In this document: positions 51,329 through 62,624 of the stretch, piece by piece
Layout: every line of letters starts with the position of its first letter
Position numbering within the stretch: position 1 is the first letter of the stretch
NCBI GenBank assembly: GCA_000470535.1
Contig: CBRG010000096.1
Location: 54,604 to 118,603 of the forward strand
Direction: 5' to 3'
Source: Streptomyces sp. AW19M42
Lineage (GTDB): Bacteria; Actinomycetota; Actinomycetes; Streptomycetales; Streptomycetaceae
DNA: 64,000 bases
The notes under the pieces: generated by a model
Databases searched by the model: none
What the model was told of the DNA's origin: nothing
Seen by the model: only the letters and a program-made list of their open reading frames with translations
Made by a program: the position numbers and the translations under genes

Positions 51329-52666
51329 TCAGGCCTTCGCCCGTCGACGTCGTCCTCTGCCACTCCGTACGGGTGCCGAAGCTCCGGCTTCCGCGCCGAC
51401 CCCCGTACGGTCCGCGGAGACGACCAGTGCCGCGAGTGCGGTGGTCACGGGCACCGAGGCGACCAGTCCGATGGAGCCGACCAGCGTCCGCACGATCTCC
51501 TCCGCCACCAGCTCGCTGTTGGCCACCGTGCCCACGCTGCTCTGGGCGATCGAGAACAGCAGCAGCAACGGCAGCGCTGCGCCCGCATAGGCGAGCACCA
51601 GGGTGTTGACCACCGAGGCGATGTGATCCCTTCCGATTCTGATACCTGCCCGGTAAAGCTGCTTCGCACTCATCGTCGGGTCCGCCTGGTGCAGTTCCCA
51701 GACGGCCGATGTCTGGGTGACCGTCACATCGTCGAGCACCCCCAGGGAGCCGATGATGACGCCGGCCAGAAGCAGACCGCTCATGTCGATGTGCGGATAC
51801 AGGCCGTGGATGAGGCCGGTGCTGTCGTCGGTGTTCCCGCTCAGGCCGGCCCAGCCGATGAAGAGCGAGCCGAGCAGCCCGATCAGCAGGAGTGAGACCA
51901 GGGTGCCGACGACGGCGACGGAGGTGCGGGCGGTCAGCCCGTGGCAGATGTAGAGGGCGATCAGCATGATCGCGCCGGCCCCGACCACCGCCACGAGCAG
52001 CGGATTCGAGCCCTGCAGGATGGCCGGGAGGATGAACAGGGTCAGCACGGCGAACGACAGGGCGAGCGCCACCAGCGCCATGACCCCGCGCAGTCTGCCC
52101 ACGACGACGACCGCCACGGCGAAGATCCCGGCCAGCAGCGCCATCGGGAACTTCCGGTTCACGTCCGTCACGGAGTACTGGAGGTCATGGGGGGCGTCGG
52201 GGGCGTACGAGACCACCACTGCCTGCCCCTCCCGCAACTGTCGCGGTGCGCCGGGCTGGACCACCTCGATGAAGGTGCGCCCCTCGTCCTCGCCGCTCGT
52301 GACCTCGACCGTGGCCTTCTTGCAGAGTGCGTCCCCGCCGTCACCCACCGCCGGGTCCTTCGCCGGCGGGGTCGCGCCATCGACCGGTAGCTGGGCCGCG
52401 TTCACGTCCTTGCAGTCGATCTTGCCGATGTTCACCACCTTCGCCTGCTGGGTCTGCCGGTCGAAGCCGACGCCGGTTCGCTCGTGCGCCGGCGCACCAC
52501 CGGGCCAGAGCACCATGAGACCGACGGCGACCGCGGCCGCGAACGGGATCAGCACGACGGCGATCACCTTGCGCAGGTGCCTGGACACGGGTGCGGCGGG
52601 GCCGTGCGAGTGGGTGTGGGTGTGCTGAGGGGACGGCTGCTCGGGAACGATAGGGGGGGACGTCAC
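51329..52666 (-). CDS. YibE/F-family membrane protein
   Basis: About 445 residues. A cytoplasmic His/Pro-rich N-terminus (HTHTHSHGP) and a membrane segment (VIAVVLIPFAAAVAVGLMVLWP) are followed by an extracytoplasmic domain with two cysteines and then about seven or eight hydrophobic segments with LGVLDDVTVTQTSAVWEL and ASVVNTLVLAYAGAALPLLL, the YibE/F signature. Transport role suggested by family; substrate unknown. The His-rich tail could bind metal. GTG start, no clear ribosome-binding site; divergent from thiC. Confidence 0.85.
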   Translation of the reverse strand: MTSPPIVPEQPSPQHTHTHSHGPAAPVSRHLRKVIAVVLIPFAAAVAVGLMVLWPGGAPAHERTGVGFDRQTQQAKVVNIGKIDCKDVNAAQLPVDGATPPAKDPAVGDGGDALCKKATVEVTSGEDEGRTFIEVVQPGAPRQLREGQAVVVSYAPDAPHDLQYSVTDVNRKFPMALLAGIFAVAVVVVGRLRGVMALVALALSFAVLTLFILPAILQGSNPLLVAVVGAGAIMLIALYICHGLTARTSVAVVGTLVSLLLIGLLGSLFIGWAGLSGNTDDSTGLIHGLYPHIDMSGLLLAGVIIGSLGVLDDVTVTQTSAVWELHQADPTMSAKQLYRAGIRIGRDHIASVVNTLVLAYAGAALPLLLLFSIAQSSVGTVANSELVAEEIVRTLVGSIGLVASVPVTTALAALVVSADRTGVGAEAGASAPVRSGRGRRRRAKA

Positions 52667-52744
52667 CGGCCGATCATCGCAAGGCGAGCAGGGCCCACTG
52701 TTCAGCACACCCGTGAGGGCGTTAGCGTGGTGGCACCTTTGCAC

Positions 52745-54710
<1,966 letters not shown>

Positions 54711-54734
54711 CACCCACCGGCGAGCGGCCCGGTG

Positions 54735-54790
54735 CCGGACCGACCCGGACCAGACCCGGACCGACCGGACCGACCGGACCAGCCCCGGAC
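54735..54790. repeat. CCGGACCGA-type microsatellite
   Basis: Five to six irregular copies of CCGGACCGA/CCGGACCAG between convergent thiC and the next gene. Confidence 0.8.
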
Positions 54791-54794
54791 CTGG

Positions 54795-55619
54795 TCAGTC
54801 CATTTCGTGTTCCGGTCCGCCGAAGTCGGGGCTGGTGAAGTCCGGGCTGGTGAAGGTCGGCCGGGGCGCGGCCGCCGGGCCGTCGTCCGGGCTGGAGAAG
54901 TCCGGCCTGCTGTAGCCGATCTTCGGGATGCGGTTGGCCGAGGGGTACGGGGTGCGGGCGGCGGGGGCGGCGCCCGGGTCGGCCAGCGCGTCCCGAAGGA
55001 ACGGCAGGATGCCGCGTTCCAGCAGCGCGTGCCGCCAGTCCTCTCTGGCCCGCGCCACGTCCTCGGGCAGTTCCTCGCCGGGATCGTCGGCGGCCAGCGA
55101 CGTGGAGCCGTTGCGCAGGGCGGCGATGAGGAGGCCGACGGCGGCGACCAGGATGGCGGCCGCGGTGAGCGCTGCGAAGACCCAGCCGACGCTCACCATG
55201 CTCCCCGCGACGGACGGCGGTGGGCTGAGCATCTTCAGGATGTAGCCGACCAGCAGGAAGATCACCGCGGCCGTGCCCGCCAGCACCGGGGCCAACACGG
55301 TGACGACGGCTCCCAGGCCGGCCCCCGACCCGCTGGGATCGTCGGCGCCGATGAGGCCGGCAGCGTCCTGATCGGCGTCGGCCGTGGCGGCCCGCAGCTC
55401 CTCGCGGGCCTTCACGTAGTGCTCGTACTCGGTGGCGGCCGTGGCGGTGATCAGGGCGGTGGCGGCCATCGCCATGGTGCGCAGCTGGACGGGGTTGAGC
55501 CGTTCACCGATTGCGGCCAGATCTGGTCGTTCATGGGCGTGACGCAGCGCGTCGTCGAGGATCCGCTCGTACTCGGGGCGGTCCTCGGTCAGCAGGTGCG
55601 GAGCGCTGTTCATGTGCAT
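54795..55619 (-). CDS. Hypothetical membrane protein with SPDF repeats
   Basis: Protein of 274 residues. An N-terminal soluble helix bundle (ERILDDALRHAHERPDLAAI) precedes two hydrophobic segments (about 105-130 and 142-168). The C-terminal 60 residues hold repeated S/T-S-P-D-F units (RPDFSSPDD, FTSPDF, TSPDFGGP) typical of disordered scaffolds. Function unknown. ATG 55619 or 55613. Confidence 0.75.
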   Translation of the reverse strand: MHMNSAPHLLTEDRPEYERILDDALRHAHERPDLAAIGERLNPVQLRTMAMAATALITATAATEYEHYVKAREELRAATADADQDAAGLIGADDPSGSGAGLGAVVTVLAPVLAGTAAVIFLLVGYILKMLSPPPSVAGSMVSVGWVFAALTAAAILVAAVGLLIAALRNGSTSLAADDPGEELPEDVARAREDWRHALLERGILPFLRDALADPGAAPAARTPYPSANRIPKIGYSRPDFSSPDDGPAAAPRPTFTSPDFTSPDFGGPEHEMD

Positions 55620-55801
55620 CCCCCGATGCTCCGTAGGGCCTGTGTGCCCGATTCAACCGGGCAGTAGGGCGGAAACGGAGGAGAGCCTGCTACTGGTACG
55701 CCGATGGTAGAGCGCCCACGGCACAGGGTGACAGGGGGTTTCCGGAAATAGGCCCAGTGGTCGGCACGGTCAGGTCGTTGATGCGTCTTCCCCGAAGAGC
55801 G

Positions 55802-56860
55802 TCAGTCATGCAGGGGGAGTTGGACGACCAGTAGTTTTCCAGCCATGGTCACTCCGCCGTCCATGGCGATGGCCAGCCCGTCCGCGTACACGTGCGGACC
55901 GTCCACCAGCGGTCCGGTACTGTCCTCGCCGTCCTCGGAACCGACCTCACCGAGCAGATACGGAATGGGGCTGTGGCCATGGACGACGCGTCGGCCGCCG
56001 TAGGCCGCCATCAGCTGCTGGACTGCCTGCGGACCCGCTTCGTCGCGGAAGGCGAAGCGCTTGGTGAGCTTGCGGAAGAGGTCCCAGCACTCATCGGCGT
56101 CGTTCCGCGTCAGGATGGCGTGCACCGTGTCGTTGACGTCCTCGATGGTGGCGCCGTAGTCGAGGTACGCGGTGGTGTCCGAGTGCATCAGCAGATGCCC
56201 GTCCTCCTCGACGACCGCGTCGAGCCGGGACATCCACTGGAGGTGGACGTCCTGGAGCCGCTCCATGTCGCTCTTCTGGCCGCCGTTGAGCAGCCAGGCG
56301 GCCTGGAAGGTGGCGGTGCCGGCGCCCGAGTTCACCGGGGTGTCGGCGAACCGCTTGGCGCCGAGGAGCAGCAGCTCGTGGTTGCCCATAAGGGCCTTGC
56401 AGTAGCCGCCGGCGGCCGCGGCCTCCGCGGACAGGCGCATCACGAGGTCGATGACGCCGATGCCGTCGGGTCCCCGGTCGGTGAAGTCACCGAGGAACCA
56501 GAGCCGCGCGTTGCCCGCGGACCAGTTGCCGTCACCGTCGATCAGGCCCTGTTCGGTGAGGGCGGCGTGCAGCTCGTCGAGATAGCCGTGGACGTCACCG
56601 ACCACGTACAGCGGGCCGAGCTCCGGATCCTGGGCGGGCCGCGGTTCGGGAACGGCCCGCACCTGGACGGTGGCCTCGCGGGTGATCACCGGAAGGTCGC
56701 GCGCGGTGGGGGTGTACCCCTCCGGCGGCTCGCCCTCCGGGAATGCGTTGCCCGGGTGCGGAGACGCCGGCGGTGCCGGGGACTGCGCATAGGGCGGTAC
56801 GCGGAAGTCGCGCAACGTCGCCGTCCGCACCGCGGGTTCCTGACCGGCCCCCTGTGTCAT
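55802..56860 (-). CDS. PPP-family metallophosphoesterase
   Basis: Protein of 352 residues with the calcineurin-like phosphatase motifs in order: GDVHG, LGDFTDRGPDG, GNHE, and a C-terminal RRVVHGHSP. The first 90 residues are Pro-rich and cytoplasmic. It could be a Ser/Thr protein phosphatase. ATG 56860 with GGAGGGG upstream. Confidence 0.9.
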   Translation of the reverse strand: MTQGAGQEPAVRTATLRDFRVPPYAQSPAPPASPHPGNAFPEGEPPEGYTPTARDLPVITREATVQVRAVPEPRPAQDPELGPLYVVGDVHGYLDELHAALTEQGLIDGDGNWSAGNARLWFLGDFTDRGPDGIGVIDLVMRLSAEAAAAGGYCKALMGNHELLLLGAKRFADTPVNSGAGTATFQAAWLLNGGQKSDMERLQDVHLQWMSRLDAVVEEDGHLLMHSDTTAYLDYGATIEDVNDTVHAILTRNDADECWDLFRKLTKRFAFRDEAGPQAVQQLMAAYGGRRVVHGHSPIPYLLGEVGSEDGEDSTGPLVDGPHVYADGLAIAMDGGVTMAGKLLVVQLPLHD

Positions 56861-57033
56861 CGACCCCTCCACCACCGTCGCGCCGCCGTACACCTGACGG
56901 GCCCTGCTGGTCGGGGCGGTCCGCGGTGTCGTCCGCCCATCATAGGAATGCGAATCGTGCTCTGTGACGCACCAGGGGTGGTGAATCCGAACGCACGCCG
57001 GGTTCGTCGGTCGATTGATCCCAATTGGTCTGA

Positions 57034-58146
57034 TCAGTCCCCTGCCGGAGAGCGCGGCGCGCTGACCGTGGTGCGGGGCGGACGGCGTTGGGAGGAGGTT
57101 CGGACGATGAGCTCCGTCGGTATCACCTGCTCCACCGGGCCGTCCTGGTCGACGCCTTCGATGGCGTCGATGAGCAGCTGCACGACCGCCGTGCCGATTC
57201 TGCGCGGTTTGAGGGAGAGGGTGGTGATGGGCGGTTCGGTCGTCGCGTAGACGGTGGATTCGCTGCAGCAGACCAGCAGCAGGTCCTCAGGGACGCGCAG
57301 GCCGTACCGGCGGGCCGCCGCGAGCAGATCCGTGCCGTTGGGGTCGAAGAGCCCGTAGACGGCGTCAGGGCGGTCCGGACGGGCGAGCAGTCGGTCGGCG
57401 GCCACCGCGCCCGCGCACGGGTCGTGGGCCGGGTAGGACTCGTACACCGGATCCTGGCCGACCCGTTCGCACCAGTGGAGGTACGCCGTGGTGGACAGCC
57501 TGGTGTACGTGTCCGTGGTGGTGCCGGTGAGCAGCCCGATACGGCGGGCCCCGGCGGCGGCTAGATGGTCGAGGAGGTCGAGCACGGCGGCCCGGTGGTC
57601 GTTGTCCACCCAGGCGGTGACCGGGAGGGTCCCGGCCGGCCTGCCGTCGGAGACGACGGGCAGCCCCTGGCGGACGAGTTCGGTGACGACCGGGTCCTGG
57701 TCGGAGGGGTCGATGACGACGGTGCCGTCGAGGGCGACGTTCGACCAGACGTCGTGGCGTGAGGTGGCGGGCAGGATGACGAGGGCGTAGCCGCGAGCCA
57801 GCGCGGCGGAGGTGGCCGCTCTGGCCATCTCCGCGAAGTACGCGAATTCGGTGAAGGTGAAGGGTTCATCCCCGTAGGTCGTCACGGTCAGGCCGATCAG
57901 GCCGGACTTGCCGGTACGGAGCGTTCGGGCCGCGGCGGAAGGGCGGTAGCCCAAGCGCTCAGCGACCTCGCGGACATGGCGGCGGGTGGCGTCCGGGAGC
58001 CTGCCCTTGCCGTTGAGCGCGTCGGAGACGGTCGTGATGGAGACTCCGGCGGCGGCGGCCACATCCCGGATCCCTGCTCGTCCCCGCCTGCCGCCGCGCC
58101 GGGGGGTCTCCGTCCGGCTCACCTGGTGCTTCCCTGCTGCTGTCAT
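57034..58146 (-). CDS. LacI-family regulator
   Basis: Regulator of 370 residues. LacI HTH: GIRDVAAAAGVSITTVSDAL (about 26-45), hinge following; the periplasmic-binding-protein-type effector domain fills the rest. ATG 58146 is preferred; an extension to 58212 is possible. No target operon is adjacent in the same orientation. Confidence 0.88.
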   Translation of the reverse strand: MTAAGKHQVSRTETPRRGGRRGRAGIRDVAAAAGVSITTVSDALNGKGRLPDATRRHVREVAERLGYRPSAAARTLRTGKSGLIGLTVTTYGDEPFTFTEFAYFAEMARAATSAALARGYALVILPATSRHDVWSNVALDGTVVIDPSDQDPVVTELVRQGLPVVSDGRPAGTLPVTAWVDNDHRAAVLDLLDHLAAAGARRIGLLTGTTTDTYTRLSTTAYLHWCERVGQDPVYESYPAHDPCAGAVAADRLLARPDRPDAVYGLFDPNGTDLLAAARRYGLRVPEDLLLVCCSESTVYATTEPPITTLSLKPRRIGTAVVQLLIDAIEGVDQDGPVEQVIPTELIVRTSSQRRPPRTTVSAPRSPAGD

Positions 58147-58517
58147 GGCGAGCCGATAGTAGGGCTCGCACGGGCAGTTGGTCTGATCGCATATGCACGC
58201 GTTGACAGGCACGTTTCTGCATGATCATTTAATGCCAATGCCCTTGCTAAACAAGGGTGTTGTCGGTCAAGACCATGATGTGTCGGGCATCGGACCGGAT
58301 GGACCTGTCGTAGGTGTGATGTCTCGAAGAGGTCTCAACTCACCTCTTCGGGGGACGCGCGCCACGGAGTGAGCCACCGGCGCGCGCCAGGGGGAGGAGC
58401 GCTCCCCCTCATTCCGGGGCCCACCGGACGAATCCTCGGTCCTGCCATTCGCAGCGTCGCTCAATCCTCATAAGGTGAGCAGTATTGATGTGCACAGACG
58501 GTCGAGGAGGACCCGCG
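58147..58517. other. Divergent region lacI / hisC with three hairpins
   Basis: About 370 bases. An AT-rich stretch at 58215-58260, then three inverted repeats: 58325-58350 (9-base arms, 8-base loop), 58357-58385 (7-base arms) and 58390-58408 (7-base arms, 5-base loop). No coding frame was recognised. The repeats could be an attenuator-like leader of hisC, or terminators left by a lost gene. Confidence 0.5.
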
Positions 58518-59597
58518 GTGAGCGAGACGAGCCCCAAGTTGCGTGCCGAGCTGGACGGCGTTCCCGCCTATGTGCCGGGCAAGCCGGCCGCGGCGGACGG
58601 ACCGGCCGCCTTCAAGCTGTCCTCCAACGAGAACCCGTATCCGCCGTTGCCGGGGGTGATGGAGTCCGCGATGGCCGCGGCCGCGCACTTCAACCGCTAT
58701 CCGGACATGGCCTGCACCGGTCTGATGAACGAGCTGTCCGACCGTTTCGGTGTGCCGGTCTCGCACCTGGCCACCGGCACCGGATCGGTCGGTGTGGCGC
58801 AGCAGCTGCTTCAGGCCACCTCGGGTCCGGGCGACGAGGTCATCTATGCCTGGCGCTCCTTCGAGGCGTACCCGATCATCACCCAGGTCAGCGGTGCGAC
58901 GTCGGTGAAGGTGCCGCTGACCAGCCGTGAGGTGCACGATCTGGACGCGATGGCGGACGCGATCACGGAGCGGACCCGGATGATCCTCGTCTGCAATCCG
59001 AACAACCCGACCGGCACCGTGGTGCGCAGGGCCGAGCTGGAGCGCTTCCTGGACCGGGTGCCGGGTGATGTGCTCGTGGTGCTGGACGAGGCGTACAGGG
59101 AGTTCATCCGCGACGCGGAGGTGCCGGACGGCATCGAGATCTACCGGGACCGGCCCAATGTGGCGGTGCTGCGGACGTTCTCCAAGGCCTACGGGCTGGC
59201 AGGGCTGCGGGTCGGCTTCGCGGTGGCCCACGAGCCGGTGGCGGCCGCGCTGCGCAAGACGGCGGTGCCGTTCGGCGTGAGCCAGCTCGCCCAGGACGCG
59301 GCGGTGGCCTCACTGCGCGCCGAGGACGAACTCCTGGGCCGGGTGGGGTCTTTGGTGTGCGAGCGGGAGCGAGTGCACAAGGCGCTGGTGGGGCAGGGGT
59401 GGACGGTGCCGGAGACCCAGGCGAACTTCGTCTGGCTGCGGCTGGGAGACCGTACCGTCGACTTCGCCGCGGTCTGCGAGAAGGCCGGTGTGGTGGTCCG
59501 GCCGTTCACGGGCGAGGGCGTGCGGGTCACGATCGGTGAGGACGAGGCGAACGACCTGTTCCTGAAGGTGGCCGAGTCGTACCGCAAGGAGTTGTAG
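58518..59597 (+). CDS. hisC: Histidinol-phosphate aminotransferase-type enzyme
   Basis: Class I/II PLP aminotransferase of 359 residues. PLP lysine in [14 protein letters not shown] (about residue 224); NPNNPTGT binding loop and VLDEAYREF are present. Members of this actinobacterial group act on histidinol phosphate or on aromatic amino acids (phenylalanine aminotransferase), so the substrate is not certain. GTG start with GAGGAGG 7 bases upstream. Confidence 0.9.
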   Translation: MSETSPKLRAELDGVPAYVPGKPAAADGPAAFKLSSNENPYPPLPGVMESAMAAAAHFNRYPDMACTGLMNELSDRFGVPVSHLATGTGSVGVAQQLLQATSGPGDEVIYAWRSFEAYPIITQVSGATSVKVPLTSREVHDLDAMADAITERTRMILVCNPNNPTGTVVRRAELERFLDRVPGDVLVVLDEAYREFIRDAEVPDGIEIYRDRPNVAVLRTFSKAYGLAGLRVGFAVAHEPVAAALRKTAVPFGVSQLAQDAAVASLRAEDELLGRVGSLVCERERVHKALVGQGWTVPETQANFVWLRLGDRTVDFAAVCEKAGVVVRPFTGEGVRVTIGEDEANDLFLKVAESYRKEL

Positions 59598-59631
59598 CCC
59601 CGGGAAATACCAGCCCCCGGATCAGCCTGTC

Positions 59632-59665
59632 GGGCCCCGTATCTCGTGCGCGAGGTACGGGGCCC
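59632..59665 (+). terminator. hisC terminator
   Basis: Fifteen-base arms (59632-59646 and 59651-59665) with one G-T pair and a 4-base loop, 34 bases after hisC. Confidence 0.75.
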
Positions 59666-59682
59666 GTTCGCGTGCCCGGCCG

Positions 59683-59728
59683 GGCGGAACGGCATCCGGT
59701 CCGGCGGAACGGCATCCGGTCCGGCGGC
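59683..59728. repeat. 20-bp tandem duplication upstream of cydA
   Basis: GGCGGAACGGCATCCGGTCC repeated exactly at 59683-59702 and 59703-59722, then a partial third copy. Confidence 0.9.
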
Positions 59729-59862
59729 GCCGCGTCGGGCTCGGTTCGGACCTGACGGGGTCGGTGCGGACGTGTCCGTTTCGAGGGGGAATGGCCGCTT
59801 TTTCCCGAAGGGGGTACCCCGCCGTAGATCCCGAAAATGTGTGCGCCATAATTGCTTGTGAA

Positions 59863-59878
59863 TGTGAACGCGTTCACA
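59863..59878. promoter_or_regulatory. Rex operator (ROP) of cydABCD
   Basis: TGTGAACGCGTTCACA, a perfect 16-bp palindrome matching the known Streptomyces Rex site consensus TGTGAAC-N2-GTTCACA. It is 85 bases upstream of cydA. Rex senses NADH/NAD+, so the oxidase is derepressed when NADH is high. Confidence 0.9.
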
Positions 59879-59962
59879 AGCGTGTACTGGTTTCTCCCGT
59901 GATCAGCCGGATTCAAAGGACAAAATTCCGGTGCTACTACGGCGACGTAAGGAGAAGACGAC

Positions 59963-61471
59963 GTGGAGCTAGCTCTGGCGCCAGAGACCCTGGCGCGATG
60001 GCAGTTCGGAACGACCACCGTCTACCACTTCCTCTTCGTTCCCCTGACGATCTCGCTCGCGGCGCTCACCGCCGGCCTGCAGACCGCCTGGGTGCGGACG
60101 AACAACGAGAAGTACCTCGGGGCCACGAAGTTCTGGGGGAAGCTCTTCCTGATCAACATCGCCATGGGTGTCGTCACCGGCATCGTCCAGGAGTTCCAGT
60201 TCGGGATGAACTGGTCGGACTACTCGCGGTTCGTCGGGGACATCTTCGGTGCCCCGCTGGCGTTCGAGGCGCTGATCGCGTTCTTCTTCGAGTCGACCTT
60301 CATCGGTCTGTGGATCTTCGGCTGGGACAAGCTGCCGAAGAAGATCCACCTCGCCTGCATCTGGATGGTCTCGATCGGCACCGTCCTCTCCGCGTACTTC
60401 ATCCTGGCGGCCAACTCCTGGATGCAGCACCCGGTCGGCTACCGCATCAACAAGGAACGCGGACGCGCGGAGCTCACCGACTTCTGGCACGTGCTCACCC
60501 AGAACACCGCGCTCGCCCAGTTCTTCCACACCGTCACGGCCGCCTTCCTGGTCGGCGGGGCGTTCATGGTCGGCGTCGCCGCCCTCCACCTGGCCCGCAA
60601 AAAGCACATCCCGGTGATGCGGACCTCGCTGCGGCTGGGGCTGATCACCGTGGTGGTCGCCGGTCTGCTCACCGCCGTCAGCGGTGACCAGCTGGGCAAG
60701 GTGATGTTCAAGCAGCAGCCGATGAAGATGGCGGCGGCCGAGGCGCTGTGGGACGGCCAGAACTCCGCGCCCTTCTCGATCTTCGCGTACGGAGACGTCA
60801 GCAAGGGGCATAACTCCGTCGAGATCTCGGTCCCCGGAATACTGTCCTTCCTCGCCGACGACAACTTCAACTCCTACGTCCCCGGTATCAACGACATCAA
60901 CAAGGCCGAGCAGGAGAAGTACGGGCCCGGCGACTACCGGCCCAACATCCCGGTCGCCTTCTGGAGCTTCCGCTGGATGATCGGCTTCGGGATGGCGTCC
61001 TTCGCCCTCGGCATCCTGGGACTGTGGCTGACCCGGAAGAAGTTCATGCTGCCACCGGGGATGCGGACCGGTGAGGACGAAGTGCCGCATCTGGTCCTGT
61101 TCAAGAACAAGGCGCTGAGCCCCAAGCTCGCCAAGTGCTACTGGATCGTCGCCCTGTGGACCCTGCTCTTCCCGCTGATCGCCAACTCCTGGGGCTGGAT
61201 CTTCACAGAGATGGGCCGTCAGCCCTGGGTCGTCTACGGCGTGTTCCAGACCCGCAACGCGGTCTCCCCCGGCGTCTCGCAGGGCGAGGTGCTCACGTCG
61301 ATGATCCTCTTCACCCTGCTCTACGCGGCACTCGCCGTGGTCGAGGTCAGGCTGCTGGTGAAGTACATCAAGGCCGGGCCCCCGGAGCTCACGGACGACG
61401 ACCTCAACCCGCCCACCAGGATCGGCGGCGACCATGACGACGCCGACCGGCCCATGGCCTTCTCCTACTGA
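59963..61471 (+). CDS. cydA: Cytochrome bd ubiquinol/menaquinol oxidase subunit I
   Basis: Haem-binding subunit of 502 residues with nine hydrophobic segments. N-terminal TVYHFLFVPLTISLAALTAG contains a haem-ligand His; the conserved block GRQPWVVYGVFQT lies in the C-terminal part. It passes electrons from quinol to oxygen with high affinity. GTG start with AAGGAGAA upstream. First gene of cydA-cydB-cydCD behind a Rex site. Confidence 0.97.
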   Translation: MELALAPETLARWQFGTTTVYHFLFVPLTISLAALTAGLQTAWVRTNNEKYLGATKFWGKLFLINIAMGVVTGIVQEFQFGMNWSDYSRFVGDIFGAPLAFEALIAFFFESTFIGLWIFGWDKLPKKIHLACIWMVSIGTVLSAYFILAANSWMQHPVGYRINKERGRAELTDFWHVLTQNTALAQFFHTVTAAFLVGGAFMVGVAALHLARKKHIPVMRTSLRLGLITVVVAGLLTAVSGDQLGKVMFKQQPMKMAAAEALWDGQNSAPFSIFAYGDVSKGHNSVEISVPGILSFLADDNFNSYVPGINDINKAEQEKYGPGDYRPNIPVAFWSFRWMIGFGMASFALGILGLWLTRKKFMLPPGMRTGEDEVPHLVLFKNKALSPKLAKCYWIVALWTLLFPLIANSWGWIFTEMGRQPWVVYGVFQTRNAVSPGVSQGEVLTSMILFTLLYAALAVVEVRLLVKYIKAGPPELTDDDLNPPTRIGGDHDDADRPMAFSY

Positions 61472-61489
61472 GAGCGCAGGAGCCGAGAG

Positions 61490-62491
61490 ATGGAACTCCA
61501 CGACGTCTGGTTCGTGCTCATCGCCGTCCTCTGGACCGGCTACTTCTTCCTGGAGGGATTCGACTTCGGGATCGGTGTGCTCACCAAGCTGCTGGCCCGC
61601 GACCGCAAGGAGCGACGGGTCCTGATCAACACGATCGGGCCCGTCTGGGACGGCAACGAGGTCTGGCTGCTCAGCGCGGGCGGAGCGACCTTCGCCGCGT
61701 TCCCCGAGTGGTACGCCACGCTGTTCTCCGGTTTCTACCTGCCGCTGCTGATCATCCTGCTCTGCCTGATCGTGCGCGGCGTCGCCTTCGAGTACCGGGC
61801 GAAGCGACCCGAGGAGAAGTGGCAGAACAACTGGGAGAACGCGATCTTCTGGACCTCGCTGATCCCCGCCCTGCTCTGGGGTGTGGCCTTCGGGAACATC
61901 GTGCGCGGCGTGAAGATCGACGCGGACATGGAGTACGTGGGCACCTTCTGGGATCTGCTCAATCCGTACTCGATCCTCGGCGGGCTGGTCACGCTCACCC
62001 TCTTCACCTTCCACGGGACGGTGTTCGCGGGGCTCAAGACGGTCGGCGACATCCGGGTCAGGGCTCGCGCGCTCGCCCTGAAGCTGGGCGCGGTCACCGC
62101 GGTGCTGGCCCTGGGCTTCCTGATCTGGACCCAGGCCGACAACGGCGACGGCTGGAGCCTGATCGCGATGATCATCGCCGTGGTCTCCCTGGTCGGGGCG
62201 ATCGGCGCCGTCGCGGCGGGGCGCGAGGGATGGTCCTTCGCCCTCTCCGGTGTGACCATCATGGCCGCGGTCGCGATGCTCTTCCTGACGCTCTTCCCGA
62301 ACGTCATGCCGTCCTCGCTGAACGATGCCTGGAGCCTCACGGTCACCAACGCCTCGTCCACCCCGTACACGCTGAAGATCATGACCTGGTGCGCGGGGAT
62401 CGCCACTCCCGTGGTGCTGCTGTACCAGGGCTGGACCTACTGGGTGTTCCGCAAGCGGATCGGTACGCATCACATCGCTGACGCGCACTGA
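61490..62491 (+). CDS. cydB: Cytochrome bd oxidase subunit II
   Basis: Membrane subunit of 333 residues, about eight to nine hydrophobic segments, opening with VWFVLIAVLWTGYFFLEGFD and FGIGVLTKLLARD as in all CydB. ATG 18 bases after cydA with GCAGGAG upstream. Its last codons are part of a 27-bp-period duplication that continues past the stop. Confidence 0.97.
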   Translation: MELHDVWFVLIAVLWTGYFFLEGFDFGIGVLTKLLARDRKERRVLINTIGPVWDGNEVWLLSAGGATFAAFPEWYATLFSGFYLPLLIILLCLIVRGVAFEYRAKRPEEKWQNNWENAIFWTSLIPALLWGVAFGNIVRGVKIDADMEYVGTFWDLLNPYSILGGLVTLTLFTFHGTVFAGLKTVGDIRVRARALALKLGAVTAVLALGFLIWTQADNGDGWSLIAMIIAVVSLVGAIGAVAAGREGWSFALSGVTIMAAVAMLFLTLFPNVMPSSLNDAWSLTVTNASSTPYTLKIMTWCAGIATPVVLLYQGWTYWVFRKRIGTHHIADAH

Positions 62492-62519
62492 ACGCATCTC
62501 GTCGCTGACGCGCATTGAA
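62475..62519 (+). repeat. Duplication at cydB 3' end
   Basis: TCGCTGACGCGCACTGAA (62475-62492), covering the cydB stop, is repeated with one change at 62502-62519. GAACGC motifs follow. Confidence 0.85.
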
Positions 62520-62610
62520 GGTGCTGAACGCTGTGAACGCACGGAACGCAACGCAGTGCATGCACACAACGCAGTGAAGGCCTTCCTGACCGAGCCGAGT
62601 CCCATGGGGT

Positions 62611-62624
62611 GTTTCACGTGAAAC
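62611..62624. other. parS site 9 (overlapping cydCD start)
   Basis: Exact GTTTCACGTGAAAC whose internal GTG (62618-62620) is the only in-frame start found near the beginning of cydCD. Confidence 0.95.

Larger units (their letters stand above)
59598..59962. other. cydA upstream region
   Basis: About 365 bases holding the hisC terminator, a 20-bp tandem duplication, an AT-rich promoter-like stretch (59830-59870) and the Rex-type operator. No gene was seen in it. Confidence 0.7.

Noticed and set aside
55640..55665. T-arm-like hairpin (CCCGATTCAACCGGG)
   Set aside because: Loop sequence does not fit a tRNA T-loop and no other arms were found.
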